A DNA stretch of 53,621 bases from Actinomycetota bacterium. GTDB lineage: Bacteria > Actinomycetota > Nitriliruptoria > Nitriliruptorales > JAHWKO01. The stretch's first letter is position 1; the number at the start of each line of letters is the position of its first letter. The notes under the pieces were generated by a model. That model saw only the letters and a list, made by a program, of their open reading frames with translations, searched no databases and was not told where the DNA came from. The translations under genes were made by a program, and so were the position numbers. The stretch spans positions 1-53,621 of the forward strand of contig JAHWKO010000005.1 of the NCBI GenBank assembly GCA_019347855.1, written 5' to 3'. This document shows, piece after piece, positions 9,684 through 17,352 of this stretch.

Positions 9684-10520
9684 CTACGACTGTGGACGTT
9701 CCGCGACGAGGGTGTACATGAGCGGCACGCGGTCGGCGACCGAGCCGGGCAAGGCGTAGCGCTTGCCGGCGGCTGTCGCCTCGAACAACTCCCAGGGACG
9801 CCATTCGATCTCGCGGTGTTCCTCGTACACGCGGATTTCCAGGCCCTCGTCGAGGACAGCGCTGAGGATCTCACCGATGCCATGGTTCCATTCGTGGGTC
9901 ACGTTGTGCTGGAAGGAGGTCGGCGGCCCCACGTAGGTGCCGTCGTCCTGGTCGAAGACGAGCGGCTGCATGGTCTCGAAGTAGGGATAGCGCACCACGA
10001 GCACGTCGTCGTCGCGCTCGTCATCGAGCGCCCACAGGATCGGATGGGCCTCACGGATGTACAGGCGTCCGCCGGGTGCCAGCAGCTCCCGCACGGTCCG
10101 GGCCCAACCGGCGATATCAGGCAGCCAGCACAGTGCGCCCACCCCGGTGTAGACGATGTCGAATCGGCCGTCCCCCAAGCGTTGCACCGCGTCGTAGAAC
10201 TCCCCGTGGACGAACTCCGCCTCGACATGGGCGCGCCGCGCGAGCCCGCGGGCAGCCTCGATAGCCGGCTCGGAGAAGTCGTACCCGGTGACGTTCGCTC
10301 CTAGTCGGGCCCACGAGACCGTGTCGGTCCCGATGTGGCACTGCAAGTGGACCAGCCGTTTCCCCGCAACGTCCGGCAGGTAGCGGCGGTCGAACGAGAC
10401 CACGTCGGACACGTACGAGGGGTCGTCGTAGTGGTGCAGTTCGTATCCCACCTCCGCGTGGAAGGCGACACGGTCGTTCCAGAACGCGAGGTTGAGCTCG
10501 CGATGCTCGTCCATCGGCAC
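9684..10520 (-). CDS. Class I SAM-dependent methyltransferase
   Basis: A 278-aa methyltransferase. A motif I variant, RLVHLQCHIGTDTVSWA, lies at ~55-71, followed by YDFSEPAIEAAR (acidic adenosine-binding strand) and GRFDIVYTGVGALCWLPD (motif IV region). FWNDRVAFHAEV and the aromatic C-terminal half match the 'class I SAM-dependent methyltransferase' proteins common in actinobacteria, for which the substrate is not known. The start at 10520 or the Met two codons later cannot be separated. Convergent with the Ig-like gene. Confidence 0.85.
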   Translation of the reverse strand: MPMDEHRELNLAFWNDRVAFHAEVGYELHHYDDPSYVSDVVSFDRRYLPDVAGKRLVHLQCHIGTDTVSWARLGANVTGYDFSEPAIEAARGLARRAHVEAEFVHGEFYDAVQRLGDGRFDIVYTGVGALCWLPDIAGWARTVRELLAPGGRLYIREAHPILWALDDERDDDVLVVRYPYFETMQPLVFDQDDGTYVGPPTSFQHNVTHEWNHGIGEILSAVLDEGLEIRVYEEHREIEWRPWELFEATAAGKRYALPGSVADRVPLMYTLVAERPQS

Positions 10521-10564
10521 GGTCTCTCCCAGGTCGACCCACCGAAGGTAGCGCTACGACTTCC

Positions 10565-11401
10565 TCAGCCCGCCCCGGTGACGCCCGGATCGAGCTCCGC
10601 GAAGACGACGATGTTGTCCGTGTAGCTGTGGGCCTGACGATCGAACGGTCCACCGCAGGTGACGAGCCGGAGCCCGGCGTGGTCGATGTCGCCGTACACC
10701 GCCGCGGTCGGGAAGGCGTCCTTGCGGTGCTGTTCCACGCGGGTGACGCGGAACACGGCGGTGCTGCCGTCCTGACGGGCCACCTCCACGGTGTCGCCCG
10801 GCTCGAGTTCACGCAGCCGGTAGAAGACGCCGGCGGTGCCGCCGTGGTCGACGTGGCCCGCGAGGATCGCCGGTCCGAGTTCGCCTGGTGTCGGCGCACC
10901 CGTGTACCAGCCGGCGGGGAAGGCTCCGGGTGGCACCTCCATGCGCCCGTCGTCCTGCAACCCGAGACCGACGAGTTCGGAATCGACCCCGATCGCGGGG
11001 ATGCGCACACGCGTGGGTTGGGACCGGGTGAGGATCTGCGGGTCCGGAACGAGGGTGTCGCGGACAGGATCGGCGTGGAACGAGGAAGCGCGGTCACTCC
11101 CCGGTGGTACGAGGTCGACCCTCGCCGGCCTGGCGGTGGTCACGTCCGTCGGGACGGCGATCGGAGCTGCGACGGATATCTCGGCCGGTCCGAAGGGAGA
11201 GCCCGCCGCGACGGATATCTCCGCCGGTCCCTCGGCAGTGGCTGCGGCGACGGATATCTCGGCCGGTCCGGCGGCAGGGGCCGCCACGAGGGACCCGACC
11301 GCCAGCAGCACGCCCACGGTTGCGCCGAGCGCCGACCAACGGAACCGGACCGTGCCGGTGGGACGGGTCGTCCCCCGGGCGCAGAAGGTGGAGAAGGTCA
11401 T
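10565..11401 (-). CDS. Class F-like sortase with repeat-containing stalk
   Basis: A 278-aa membrane-anchored transpeptidase. There is an N-terminal hydrophobic anchor (~22-45), then a stalk of three 13-residue repeats starting GPAEISVAA (~45-84), then the sortase barrel. The catalytic His is in AGHVDH and the catalytic Cys in LVTCGGPFD. SYTDNIVVFAEL closes the domain as in actinobacterial class E/F enzymes; the catalytic Arg is likely the one in FDRQ. Sortases cleave LPXTG-like signals and attach the protein to the cell wall; LPATGGG substrates are encoded at 6.2-8.0 and 13.0-14.7 kb. The ATG overlaps the stop of the upstream DUF3494 gene (ATGA, 11398-11401), implying translational coupling. 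Confidence 0.88.
   Translation of the reverse strand: MTFSTFCARGTTRPTGTVRFRWSALGATVGVLLAVGSLVAAPAAGPAEISVAAATAEGPAEISVAAGSPFGPAEISVAAPIAVPTDVTTARPARVDLVPPGSDRASSFHADPVRDTLVPDPQILTRSQPTRVRIPAIGVDSELVGLGLQDDGRMEVPPGAFPAGWYTGAPTPGELGPAILAGHVDHGGTAGVFYRLRELEPGDTVEVARQDGSTAVFRVTRVEQHRKDAFPTAAVYGDIDHAGLRLVTCGGPFDRQAHSYTDNIVVFAELDPGVTGAG
11171..11269. repeat. Three 39-bp tandem repeats inside the sortase gene
   Basis: The core GACGGATATCTCSGCCGGTC recurs at 11171, 11210 and 11249, exactly 39 bp apart. Each period encodes 13 residues starting GPAEISVAA on the minus strand. The repeats are in frame in the stalk between membrane anchor and catalytic barrel, so copy-number change would alter stalk length without breaking the gene. 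Confidence 0.85.
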
Positions 11402-12531
11402 GCCTTGCGGCGACGTGAGGTGGCGTACAGGGCCAGCGCGGCGAACAGGGGCAGGAGGACGAGTCCGGCGGTGTCACGGTCGGATCTGTCGTCGATCGCC
11501 ATACTGCCGTCACCGGCAGAGACCGATCCGGTCGGGACCGCGGGGACCTGGGGGGTCCCGCTGATCGGAGGTGCCGCAGCCACGGGCGCGTCCGGTGTCC
11601 CAGCCGCGTCCGGCGTACCGGTGGACGCGTCCGGCGTTCCCGTCGTGGAGTCCACAGGGGCCGCGACCTCGGACGGGGAAGGCGACGCGGTCGTCGTCGG
11701 GGTCGTCGTCGGGGTCGGGGTCGTCGTCGGGGTCGGACTCGGTGTCGGGCTCGGGGTCGGCGAAGGGGTGACCGCGGTCGCGCAGCTGCCTTGTGTGATG
11801 GTGTTGGTGTCCATGGTGACGGCGCCGTTGCGGGCGAGCGCACGGCCATCGATGGTCGCGCCGGTGTTGAGGGTGATCGAAGCCAGTGCCAGGATGTTGC
11901 CGGCGAAGGTGGTGCGGGTGTTCAACGTCGCGGAGCTGCCGACCTGCCAGAAGACGTTGCAGGCGTCTGCGCCGTTGATCAGGCGCACGCTGCTGTCGAC
12001 CGCGGTCCCCAGGGTGCTGCCGGTCTGGAAGACCCACACCGTGTCGGGGTCGTTCTGGGCATCGAGGGTGAGGGTTCCGGTGATGAAGAACGTGCCATCT
12101 AGAGAGTTGTAGACCCCGCCGAACAGGGTCTCTCCGCCGAGTTCGGTACCCACGGTGGTGCGTGGTTGCTGAGCGGCGGCGTTGTCGTATGCGGTCACCA
12201 GATCGTTCTTGGCCTGCAGGGCGACGTCGTCGGCGACGTGAAGGTCACCGATCAGTGTCACGCTCTCGAACCCCGTGACCGCTTTGCCCGGGTGCAGTCC
12301 GACGTCGCCCGTGATCGTCGTGGGCCCCGTGTTGGTGATCGTCTCCCCGGCCAGGACCGCGAAGCTCCCCGCGGTGCCAAGGTTGACCTGGGTTGCGGCG
12401 CGGGCGGTGCCGGACGGGCCGGCGAGCACGACCGCCGCAACCATCGCGAGCACCGCGGCGATGGAGATGGCGCGGATGCCGGTGTCCCGGGTCCTCGCGG
12501 TCCCTGAACCACTGTCGTTGGTGCGGACCAT
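11398..12531 (-). CDS. DUF3494 (ice-binding-like) secreted protein with Pro/Thr-rich stalk and C-terminal membrane tail
   Basis: A 377-aa protein. ATG 12531 is chosen for the GGAAGGA 7-8 bases upstream. After a signal peptide (ISIAAVLAMVAAVVLAG...ARA) comes a DUF3494 ice-binding-like domain (TAGSFAVLAGETITNTG; VWVFQTGSTL; FWQVGSSATLNTRTTFAGNILA; NTGATIDGRALARNGAVT). A low-complexity stalk of TP/SP repeats follows, then TGTPDA-type repeats, ending in a hydrophobic helix and RRRKA. No LPXTG motif is present although a sortase is translated directly after it. The family includes antifreeze proteins and adhesins of unknown ligand; ice binding is not demonstrated here. First gene of a two-gene operon with the sortase. 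Confidence 0.9.
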   Translation of the reverse strand: MVRTNDSGSGTARTRDTGIRAISIAAVLAMVAAVVLAGPSGTARAATQVNLGTAGSFAVLAGETITNTGPTTITGDVGLHPGKAVTGFESVTLIGDLHVADDVALQAKNDLVTAYDNAAAQQPRTTVGTELGGETLFGGVYNSLDGTFFITGTLTLDAQNDPDTVWVFQTGSTLGTAVDSSVRLINGADACNVFWQVGSSATLNTRTTFAGNILALASITLNTGATIDGRALARNGAVTMDTNTITQGSCATAVTPSPTPSPTPSPTPTTTPTPTTTPTTTASPSPSEVAAPVDSTTGTPDASTGTPDAAGTPDAPVAAAPPISGTPQVPAVPTGSVSAGDGSMAIDDRSDRDTAGLVLLPLFAALALYATSRRRKA

Positions 12532-12610
12532 GAGCCGATCCTTCCGGATCGCCTCTTGGGGCGGTCCAACTGTGCGCTCCCCAGAGCGGGCAGGCATCAA
12601 GTGATGCATC

Positions 12611-12660
12611 GACACATGAAACGTGTTTCTTGAGATATTGTGCTACCGTTTCGGTGTGTC
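12611..12660. promoter_or_regulatory. Divergent promoter region with paired inverted operator half-sites
   Basis: GACACATGAAACG (12611-12623) is repeated in opposite orientation as CGTTTCGGTGTGTC (12647-12660), with one extra base. The left site also forms GAAAC-GT-GTTTC (12618-12629). The pair sits between the divergently transcribed DUF3494-sortase operon and the winged-helix regulator, whose GTG start lies in the right-hand site. It is a good candidate operator for that regulator. Confidence 0.5.
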
Positions 12661-12955
12661 TGACTGGAGCTTCCTCACCAACCACGCCCGGGTCCTGCTC
12701 GCCATCGCGGCCGACCCGGAGCTCCGGCTGCGCGAGATCGCGGACGCGGTGGGGATCAGCGAGCGACGGGTCCACGGGATCGTCACCGACCTCACTGACA
12801 GCGGCTACCTCACGAAGGAACGGGAGGGGCGGCGCAACCGCTACGCCATCCACACCCAGCGGCCGCTCAGCCAGGATCTCGGCGACCGCGGCACGGTGGG
12901 GGACCTCGTGGCGCTGCTGGCGGCCCCGGACGACGAGCCGGACGACGCCGCGTAA
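12656..12955 (+). CDS. Winged helix-turn-helix transcriptional regulator (MarR/ArsR-like)
   Basis: A 99-aa DNA-binding protein. GTG 12656 (MSDWSFLTNHARVLL) is preferred because homologous regulators begin near this point and the upstream residues overlap the operator region. Residues ~18-75 form a winged helix (LREIADAVGISERRVHGIV as helices 2-3, then a wing GYLTKEREGRRNRYAIH). The acidic tail has no recognisable sensor domain. It is divergent from the DUF3494-sortase operon and shares its control region, so it probably regulates that operon and itself; this is inference from position. Confidence 0.8.
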   Translation: MSDWSFLTNHARVLLAIAADPELRLREIADAVGISERRVHGIVTDLTDSGYLTKEREGRRNRYAIHTQRPLSQDLGDRGTVGDLVALLAAPDDEPDDAA

Positions 12956-13051
12956 CGCCTTCACCGCTGCGTCGGAGCCCGGTCCGAACGGACGGCAGGA
13001 GTCGGGGTCGTCGGTAGCGAAGTCTGACCCGACCGCTACGTGGAGGATCCT

Positions 13052-14689
13052 GTGGGCCGTGCACGACCCGTCCGAGCTGCCCGTCTTCTGGCTGCTGCGG
13101 TGGCCGCCGTGGGGCTGGTGCTCACGGTGACCCCGGTGCTCGGATCCGCGCCGGCATCGGCTCAGGAGGCCTGCACGGCCCCGAGCGAGGCCGCCGAGTT
13201 CGAGATGGCATACATCGATGAGACCCGCGCGGGTGGCGAACCGATCATCGTCACGCACCCGGACGGGACCCTCCTGTGAGGTAGCCACGCCGGCACCACG
13301 CACTTCTACGGTCCGGCTGCTCCCGATCCGCAGACCGCGGCCTTCCTCGAGAACTACGAGGGTCAGACCTACCAGTACTGGAGCGATGACGACGGCGAGA
13401 CGTGGAACTTCAGCCCCCGCACGCCGATCAACGCCGACCTGTCGTCGGGACTGCCCAACTCGGGCTTCTCGGACCCGGAGTTCGCGATCGACAGCGCCGG
13501 CAACGTCTTCATCAGCGAGATCAACCTCGCCAACATCGCCTTCAGCAAGTCCACGGACTCCGGCCGGACCTGGACGCTGCAGAACGTCATCGGGATCTCC
13601 ATGACGGACCGGCAGTGGATGGAGGCTGACCAGGAGGACGTGCTGTGGTTCGTCGGCAACACGTTCGGCGGTGGGTCCCCGTCCGCGGGCGAGCCCCTGA
13701 CCGGTTCGATCGACAACCGCCTGTACAAGTCCACCGACGGCGGTCAGACCTTCTCGCAGGGGCAGAGCATGGGCGGCCAGCAGTCGTCGGAGATCGTGAT
13801 CGACAAGACCACGGGAGCGCTGTACCAGATCCACGAGTACAACGAGGACCTCGGGGACCAGACCATCGGCATGCGCGTGTTCGCCAAGGCCCGCAACGAG
13901 ACCCCACCGGACGTCACCTTCACCGATCACCTCATCGCGGACCAGCACTTCGATGTCTCGTCGATCGGGCCCACCCCGGCCATCGACGCCGACGGCAACC
14001 TCTACGTGGTGTGGGACGAGAACGGCGAGGGTCGCCAGCAGGGCATCTGGTACAGCGCCAGCCAGGACGGCGGCGTGACCTGGTCGACCCCGGTCCGGGT
14101 GAACCAGGGTCCGGAGTTCGCGTTCTGGCCCTGGGTCGCGGTAGGCGACGCCGGCAACGTGTCGGTCACCTGGCTCGAGCACGAGACGCCGATCGAGTCC
14201 AACGACCCAGAGGAGGCCGACGCGGGCTGGAACGTCATGGTGGCCCTGACGCAGACCGGGCTGGGGTGCGAGGGCTCCGACGTGCCCGGGTTCCAGGTGA
14301 CGCAGGCGAGCAACGAACCCGTCCACACCGGCACGGTCTGCAACGGAGGCACGATCTGCCAGGCCCAGGCGATCGACCGTCGGCTGGGCGACTACTTCGC
14401 CAACACGGTGGCGGCCGACGGCATGACGGTCGTGTCGGTCTCCGACACGCGTCAGGGCGGCGCGGTGGCGCTGCCACTCGCGGTGCGCCAGGTCAGTGGG
14501 CCAAGTCTCCGCGCACCGGGCGCTCCGACCGGCGATGCCCCGGCCCCGACCGGGGACACCCCGGGGTCCGCTCCCAGCAGCGAGGAAGAGTCAGGCCTGC
14601 CGGCCACGGGCGGAGGCCTCGCGATGCTCGGGTTCGGGCTTGCCGGCCTCGCGGCGACAGCGCGGCGACGGCGGGCTGACGCCGACTAG
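13052..14689 (+). pseudogene. LPXTG-anchored sialidase/BNR-type propeller protein interrupted by an in-frame UGA
   Basis: GTG 13052 (GGAGG at 13042-13046) opens a signal peptide (LLAAAVAAVGLVLTVTPV...ASAQ) and a mature N-terminus ending HPDGTLL, then TGA 13277-13279 (codon 76). The same frame continues without any shift as GSHAGTTHFYGPAAPDPQTA to the end at 14689, with propeller/BNR-like motifs (KSTDSGRTW, SQDGGVTWSTPV, ADGNLYVVWD) and a C-terminal sorting signal ESGLPATGGG, hydrophobic helix and RRRR tail (from ~residue 516). Without the UGA it would be a 545-residue wall-anchored protein. A point nonsense mutation or base-call error is more likely than recoding. ATG 13601 starts a shorter frame that would lack a signal peptide. 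Confidence 0.8.
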
Positions 14690-14711
14690 CTTCCCCAAGC
14701 GGCATCGAGCA

Positions 14712-14735
14712 GCGGAGGTTCGTTCGGACCTCCGC
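14712..14735 (+). terminator. Hairpin terminator after the interrupted LPATGGG gene
   Basis: GCGGAGGT (14712-14719) and ACCTCCGC (14728-14735) form a perfect 8-bp stem with an 8-base loop, 22 bases after the stop codon. No T-run follows. Confidence 0.55.
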
Positions 14736-14881
14736 GTGAACCCTGCAGATCTCCTCGCGATCGACCGTCAGTCGGGCGTGGCCTGAAGCCAACGCGTTCT
14801 GGACCCAGTCGGAACCGGAGCCGTGACCAAGATGAACACGTAGCCCCCTCGATGTCGTCCCAGCCTCTTGACTCCTCAGAC

Positions 14882-14901
14882 GTACAACCATATGGTTGTA
14901 C
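14882..14901. promoter_or_regulatory. Perfect 20-bp palindromic operator of the ArsR-SRPBCC pair
   Basis: GTACAACCATATGGTTGTAC is a perfect 20-bp palindrome ending two bases before the ATG of the ArsR gene. ACAACCA-type palindromes at this position are characteristic of ArsR regulators paired with SRPBCC proteins. Binding here would block initiation, so autorepression is likely. Confidence 0.7.
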
Positions 14902-14903
14902 AT

Positions 14904-15281
14904 ATGGGAACGACCATCACCGAGGAGCGGGCCGACGCGGTCTTCGGCGCCTTGGCCGACGCCACGCGACGGGACATCCTGTCGCGCGCGATGCTCGGGG
15001 ACCTCGGCATCTCGGAGCTCGCGGATCGCTACCCGATGAGCTTCGCCGCCGTGCAGAAGCACGTGGCCGTTCTGGAGCGGGCCGGACTGGTGCGCAAGCG
15101 CCCCGACGGCCGCCGCCGCGTGGTGACCACCGACATGGACGGGCTACGCGAGGCCCGCGCCGTGCTCGATCACTACGAGGAGCTCTGGCGCGGCCGCGTC
15201 GGTCGGATGCGCGACCTGCTCGGCGAGGATGACCTCGGATCCCGACCCGTTGGCACCCCAGATCAGGAGAACCACCCATGA
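14904..15281 (+). CDS. ArsR-family winged-helix repressor
   Basis: A 125-aa regulator. ATG 14904 is chosen because it directly follows the operator palindrome; ATG 14868 and 14892 lie upstream of or within it. The fold runs from ADAVFGALADATRRDILSR through the recognition helix (FAAVQKHVAVLERAGLV) and a basic wing (RKRPDGRRRVVTT). No Cys-based metal site is seen, so this is the ArsR subgroup that pairs with SRPBCC/AHSA1-type proteins. The stop overlaps the next start by four bases (ATGA, 15278-15281). It probably represses its own operon until a small ligand binds. Confidence 0.9.
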   Translation: MGTTITEERADAVFGALADATRRDILSRAMLGDLGISELADRYPMSFAAVQKHVAVLERAGLVRKRPDGRRRVVTTDMDGLREARAVLDHYEELWRGRVGRMRDLLGEDDLGSRPVGTPDQENHP

Positions 15282-15769
15282 GCGCCGTCGACATCACCAA
15301 GGACCTCGAGAACGCGACACTGGTTGTGACCAGCCTGTTCGCCGCCTCACCCGACCGCGTGTGGCGGCTGTGGGCCGACCCACGTCAGCTCGAGCGGTGG
15401 TGGGGCCCGGATCCCTACCCGGCAACCGTCGTCGATCACGACCTGCGTCCCGGCGGCCACGTCAGCTACTACATGACCGGACCCGAAGGTGACGAGCACA
15501 AGGGCTACTGGCGCGTGATGGAGGTCGACCCGCCCGCGCGCCTCGTCTTCGAGGACGGCTTCGCCGACGATGCCGGCGAGCCCAACGACGACCTGCCCGT
15601 CAGCCGTGCCGAGGTCACGATCGAGATGGTCGACGACGTCCACACGCGCATGACGATCCGGTCGGTCTACGACGTCACCGCGGACCTCGAGCAGGTCCTG
15701 GCTATGGGCATGGAGGAAGGCATCCGCACCGCGGTCGAACAGATCCACGCGTTGCTGGACGAGGGCTGA
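15278..15769 (+). CDS. SRPBCC / AHSA1-like (START superfamily) protein
   Basis: A 163-aa protein of the AHSA1-like SRPBCC group. Diagnostic segments are SLFAASPDRVWRLWADPRQLERWWGP near the N-terminus, GGHVSYYMTGPEG, and a C-terminal helix LEQVLAMGMEEGIRTAVEQI. The helix-grip fold binds hydrophobic ligands. As the second gene of an overlapping pair with an ArsR regulator, it likely binds or senses the molecule that induces the operon. Length is normal. Confidence 0.88.
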   Translation: MSAVDITKDLENATLVVTSLFAASPDRVWRLWADPRQLERWWGPDPYPATVVDHDLRPGGHVSYYMTGPEGDEHKGYWRVMEVDPPARLVFEDGFADDAGEPNDDLPVSRAEVTIEMVDDVHTRMTIRSVYDVTADLEQVLAMGMEEGIRTAVEQIHALLDEG

Positions 15770-15824
15770 CCTCCGAGTCTCCCGGATCCTGTAGCTCTCG
15801 CGAACCACCGATGCGGACCGTCGA

Positions 15825-16661
15825 TCACGTGCTTTGACGTCGATCGGAGGTGCCTACGCGATGCTCCGTGAAGGCCGCACGACGGTCGTCCGCGGTCAAG
15901 GATCGCTCGGTGTACGTGGACGTGCCCGTGCTCAACAGCTCTCGAGCCGCCGAGGCAAGCGTGCCGTACGCCGCGAAGGCCAGCGCGCCACCGGTCGACA
16001 CCCGACGCACCCCGACCTCGGAGAGCTGGGGCACGGCGGGCCCGTTGGGGCGGGCCAGCACGTTCACGGGAGCGTCGATCCCGGTCACGATCCGAACGAC
16101 CTCGTCGAGCTCGGTCAGCCCTGGCGCGTAGACGCAGTCGGCACCGGCGTCCCGGTAGGCGGTGAGCCGGCGGATCGTGTCGTCGAGGTCATCGATCCCG
16201 TACAGATGGTTCTCCGCCCGTGCGGTCAGGATCATCCCATGGGCGTGCGCGGCTTCCGCCGCGGCGGTCACTCGCTGCACGGCGACGCCGAGACGCTCGA
16301 TGCCCGAGCTGGGGTCGTAGTCCTCGATCGACAGGCCGGCGGCGCCCGTCTCGGCGAGCCGATGGACGACGTCGGTGACCTCGTCCGGGGTCTCGGCGAA
16401 GCAACGCTCGGCGTCGATGCTGACCGGCACGTCCACCGCTGCTACCAGTGCGGCCACGTGATCGACGAGCTCATCCAGCGTGACGTGCTGATCGGGGCGG
16501 CCGAGCGAGGCGGCATGTCCGGAGCTGGTGGTGGCGATCGCGGGGAACCCCAGCGCGACCAGGATGCGCGCCGAACCGACGTCCCAGGCGTTGGGCATCA
16601 CGAACGTGTCCGCGGCGTGCAGCTGCGCGAACGTGTCCCGCATCCCCGGTACGTCGGTCAA
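15825..16661 (-). CDS. Isocitrate lyase / PEP mutase family protein
   Basis: A 278-aa TIM-barrel enzyme of the PEP mutase/isocitrate lyase superfamily. MPNAWDVGSARIL, IATTSSGHAASLGRPD, VPVSIDAERCF (the acidic metal-binding strand), AAGLSIEDYDP and ILTARAENHL lie in the expected order. Members cleave or form C-C or C-P bonds in 2-oxo acid or phosphonate metabolism. The stand-alone '2-methylisocitrate lyase/PEP mutase family' proteins have no settled substrate. The glycine usually found in the DxExG motif is Cys here (DAERC), so activity may differ. Confidence 0.85.
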   Translation of the reverse strand: MTDVPGMRDTFAQLHAADTFVMPNAWDVGSARILVALGFPAIATTSSGHAASLGRPDQHVTLDELVDHVAALVAAVDVPVSIDAERCFAETPDEVTDVVHRLAETGAAGLSIEDYDPSSGIERLGVAVQRVTAAAEAAHAHGMILTARAENHLYGIDDLDDTIRRLTAYRDAGADCVYAPGLTELDEVVRIVTGIDAPVNVLARPNGPAVPQLSEVGVRRVSTGGALAFAAYGTLASAARELLSTGTSTYTERSLTADDRRAAFTEHRVGTSDRRQST

Positions 16662-16874
16662 CGTGCGGCCTCCTCCACCACCGACCCCGTCACGCTACTG
16701 GGTCCCGCTGCCCGGACGAGCGCTGCTGTGGTGTCGGACTCTTGCCTGGGTGATGATCGTGGGCTTGTCTGAGGCGCACGCGGGGGCCCTACGGTCCGGG
16801 AGGTGCTCGTGACGTCCGAGGTGCCCGCACCCTGACGGCGCACGAGTCCTGTTGGCCGGCCAGGCGGGGAGCCG

Positions 16875-17310
16875 GTGCTGCGCTGTTCGGGTCTACGTAA
16901 GCGCTACGGCGGTCTCGAGGCGGTGGCGGGCGTCTCGTTCTCGATCGCCGTCGGAGAGACGTACGGTCTGCTCGGCCCGAACGTTGGCGGTCCAACCCGA
17001 CCTCACCGGGCGCGGGGCTGATCCAGGAACGCAACCGCGGACTGGTCACCCGCATGTTGTCCACGCCCACCCATACCCCGGCAGATCGTCCTCGGCATCG
17101 CGCTCGGCCGTTTCGGCGTCGCCCTGTTCCAGGGCGCCTACATCATGTTCGGGGCGCTGATGCTCTTCGCGTGCGTTCGCCGACCTGGTCCGCCGCGACC
17201 TCGGCCCGTCCGCGATCGTCCCCGAACTCGCCGTGCTCACGGCCATGGCAGCCGTGCTGCTGACCGCCGCCGTCTGGCGCCTCCGACAGGTCACCCTCGC
17301 CGGACGCTGA
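16875..17310 (+). pseudogene. Relic of a DrrAB-type ABC exporter (ATPase start fused to permease end)
   Basis: GTG 16875 starts a clear ABC ATPase N-terminus: LRKRYGGLEAVAGVSFSI then GETYGLLGPN, but it breaks at the Walker A loop (GPNVGG instead of GPNGAGKTT). Directly after, ABC-2 permease sequence appears: LIQERNRGLVTRMLSTPT (~17015-17071), then in a second frame QIVLGIALGRFGVALFQGAY (~17080-17175), then in a third frame an end PSAIVPELAVLTAMAAVLL...RQVTLAGR with stop TGA 17308-17310. The rest of the ATPase and most of the permease are deleted and at least two frameshifts are present. This was probably a daunorubicin-resistance-like efflux pump and is now non-functional. Confidence 0.85.
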
Positions 17311-17352
17311 CCTCTGACCCGCGGCGGATCTGTCGGTTCGGCTACCGCGCAA

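Noticed and set aside
11680..11770. G/T-rich low-complexity stretch that could be a structural or regulatory repeat
   Set aside because: It is the coding sequence of the Thr/Pro/Ser stalk of the DUF3494 protein.
13277..13279. Selenocysteine insertion at the UGA
   Set aside because: The protein is secreted and propeller-like, no Sec family is known there, and no SECIS-like hairpin is obvious right after the codon.
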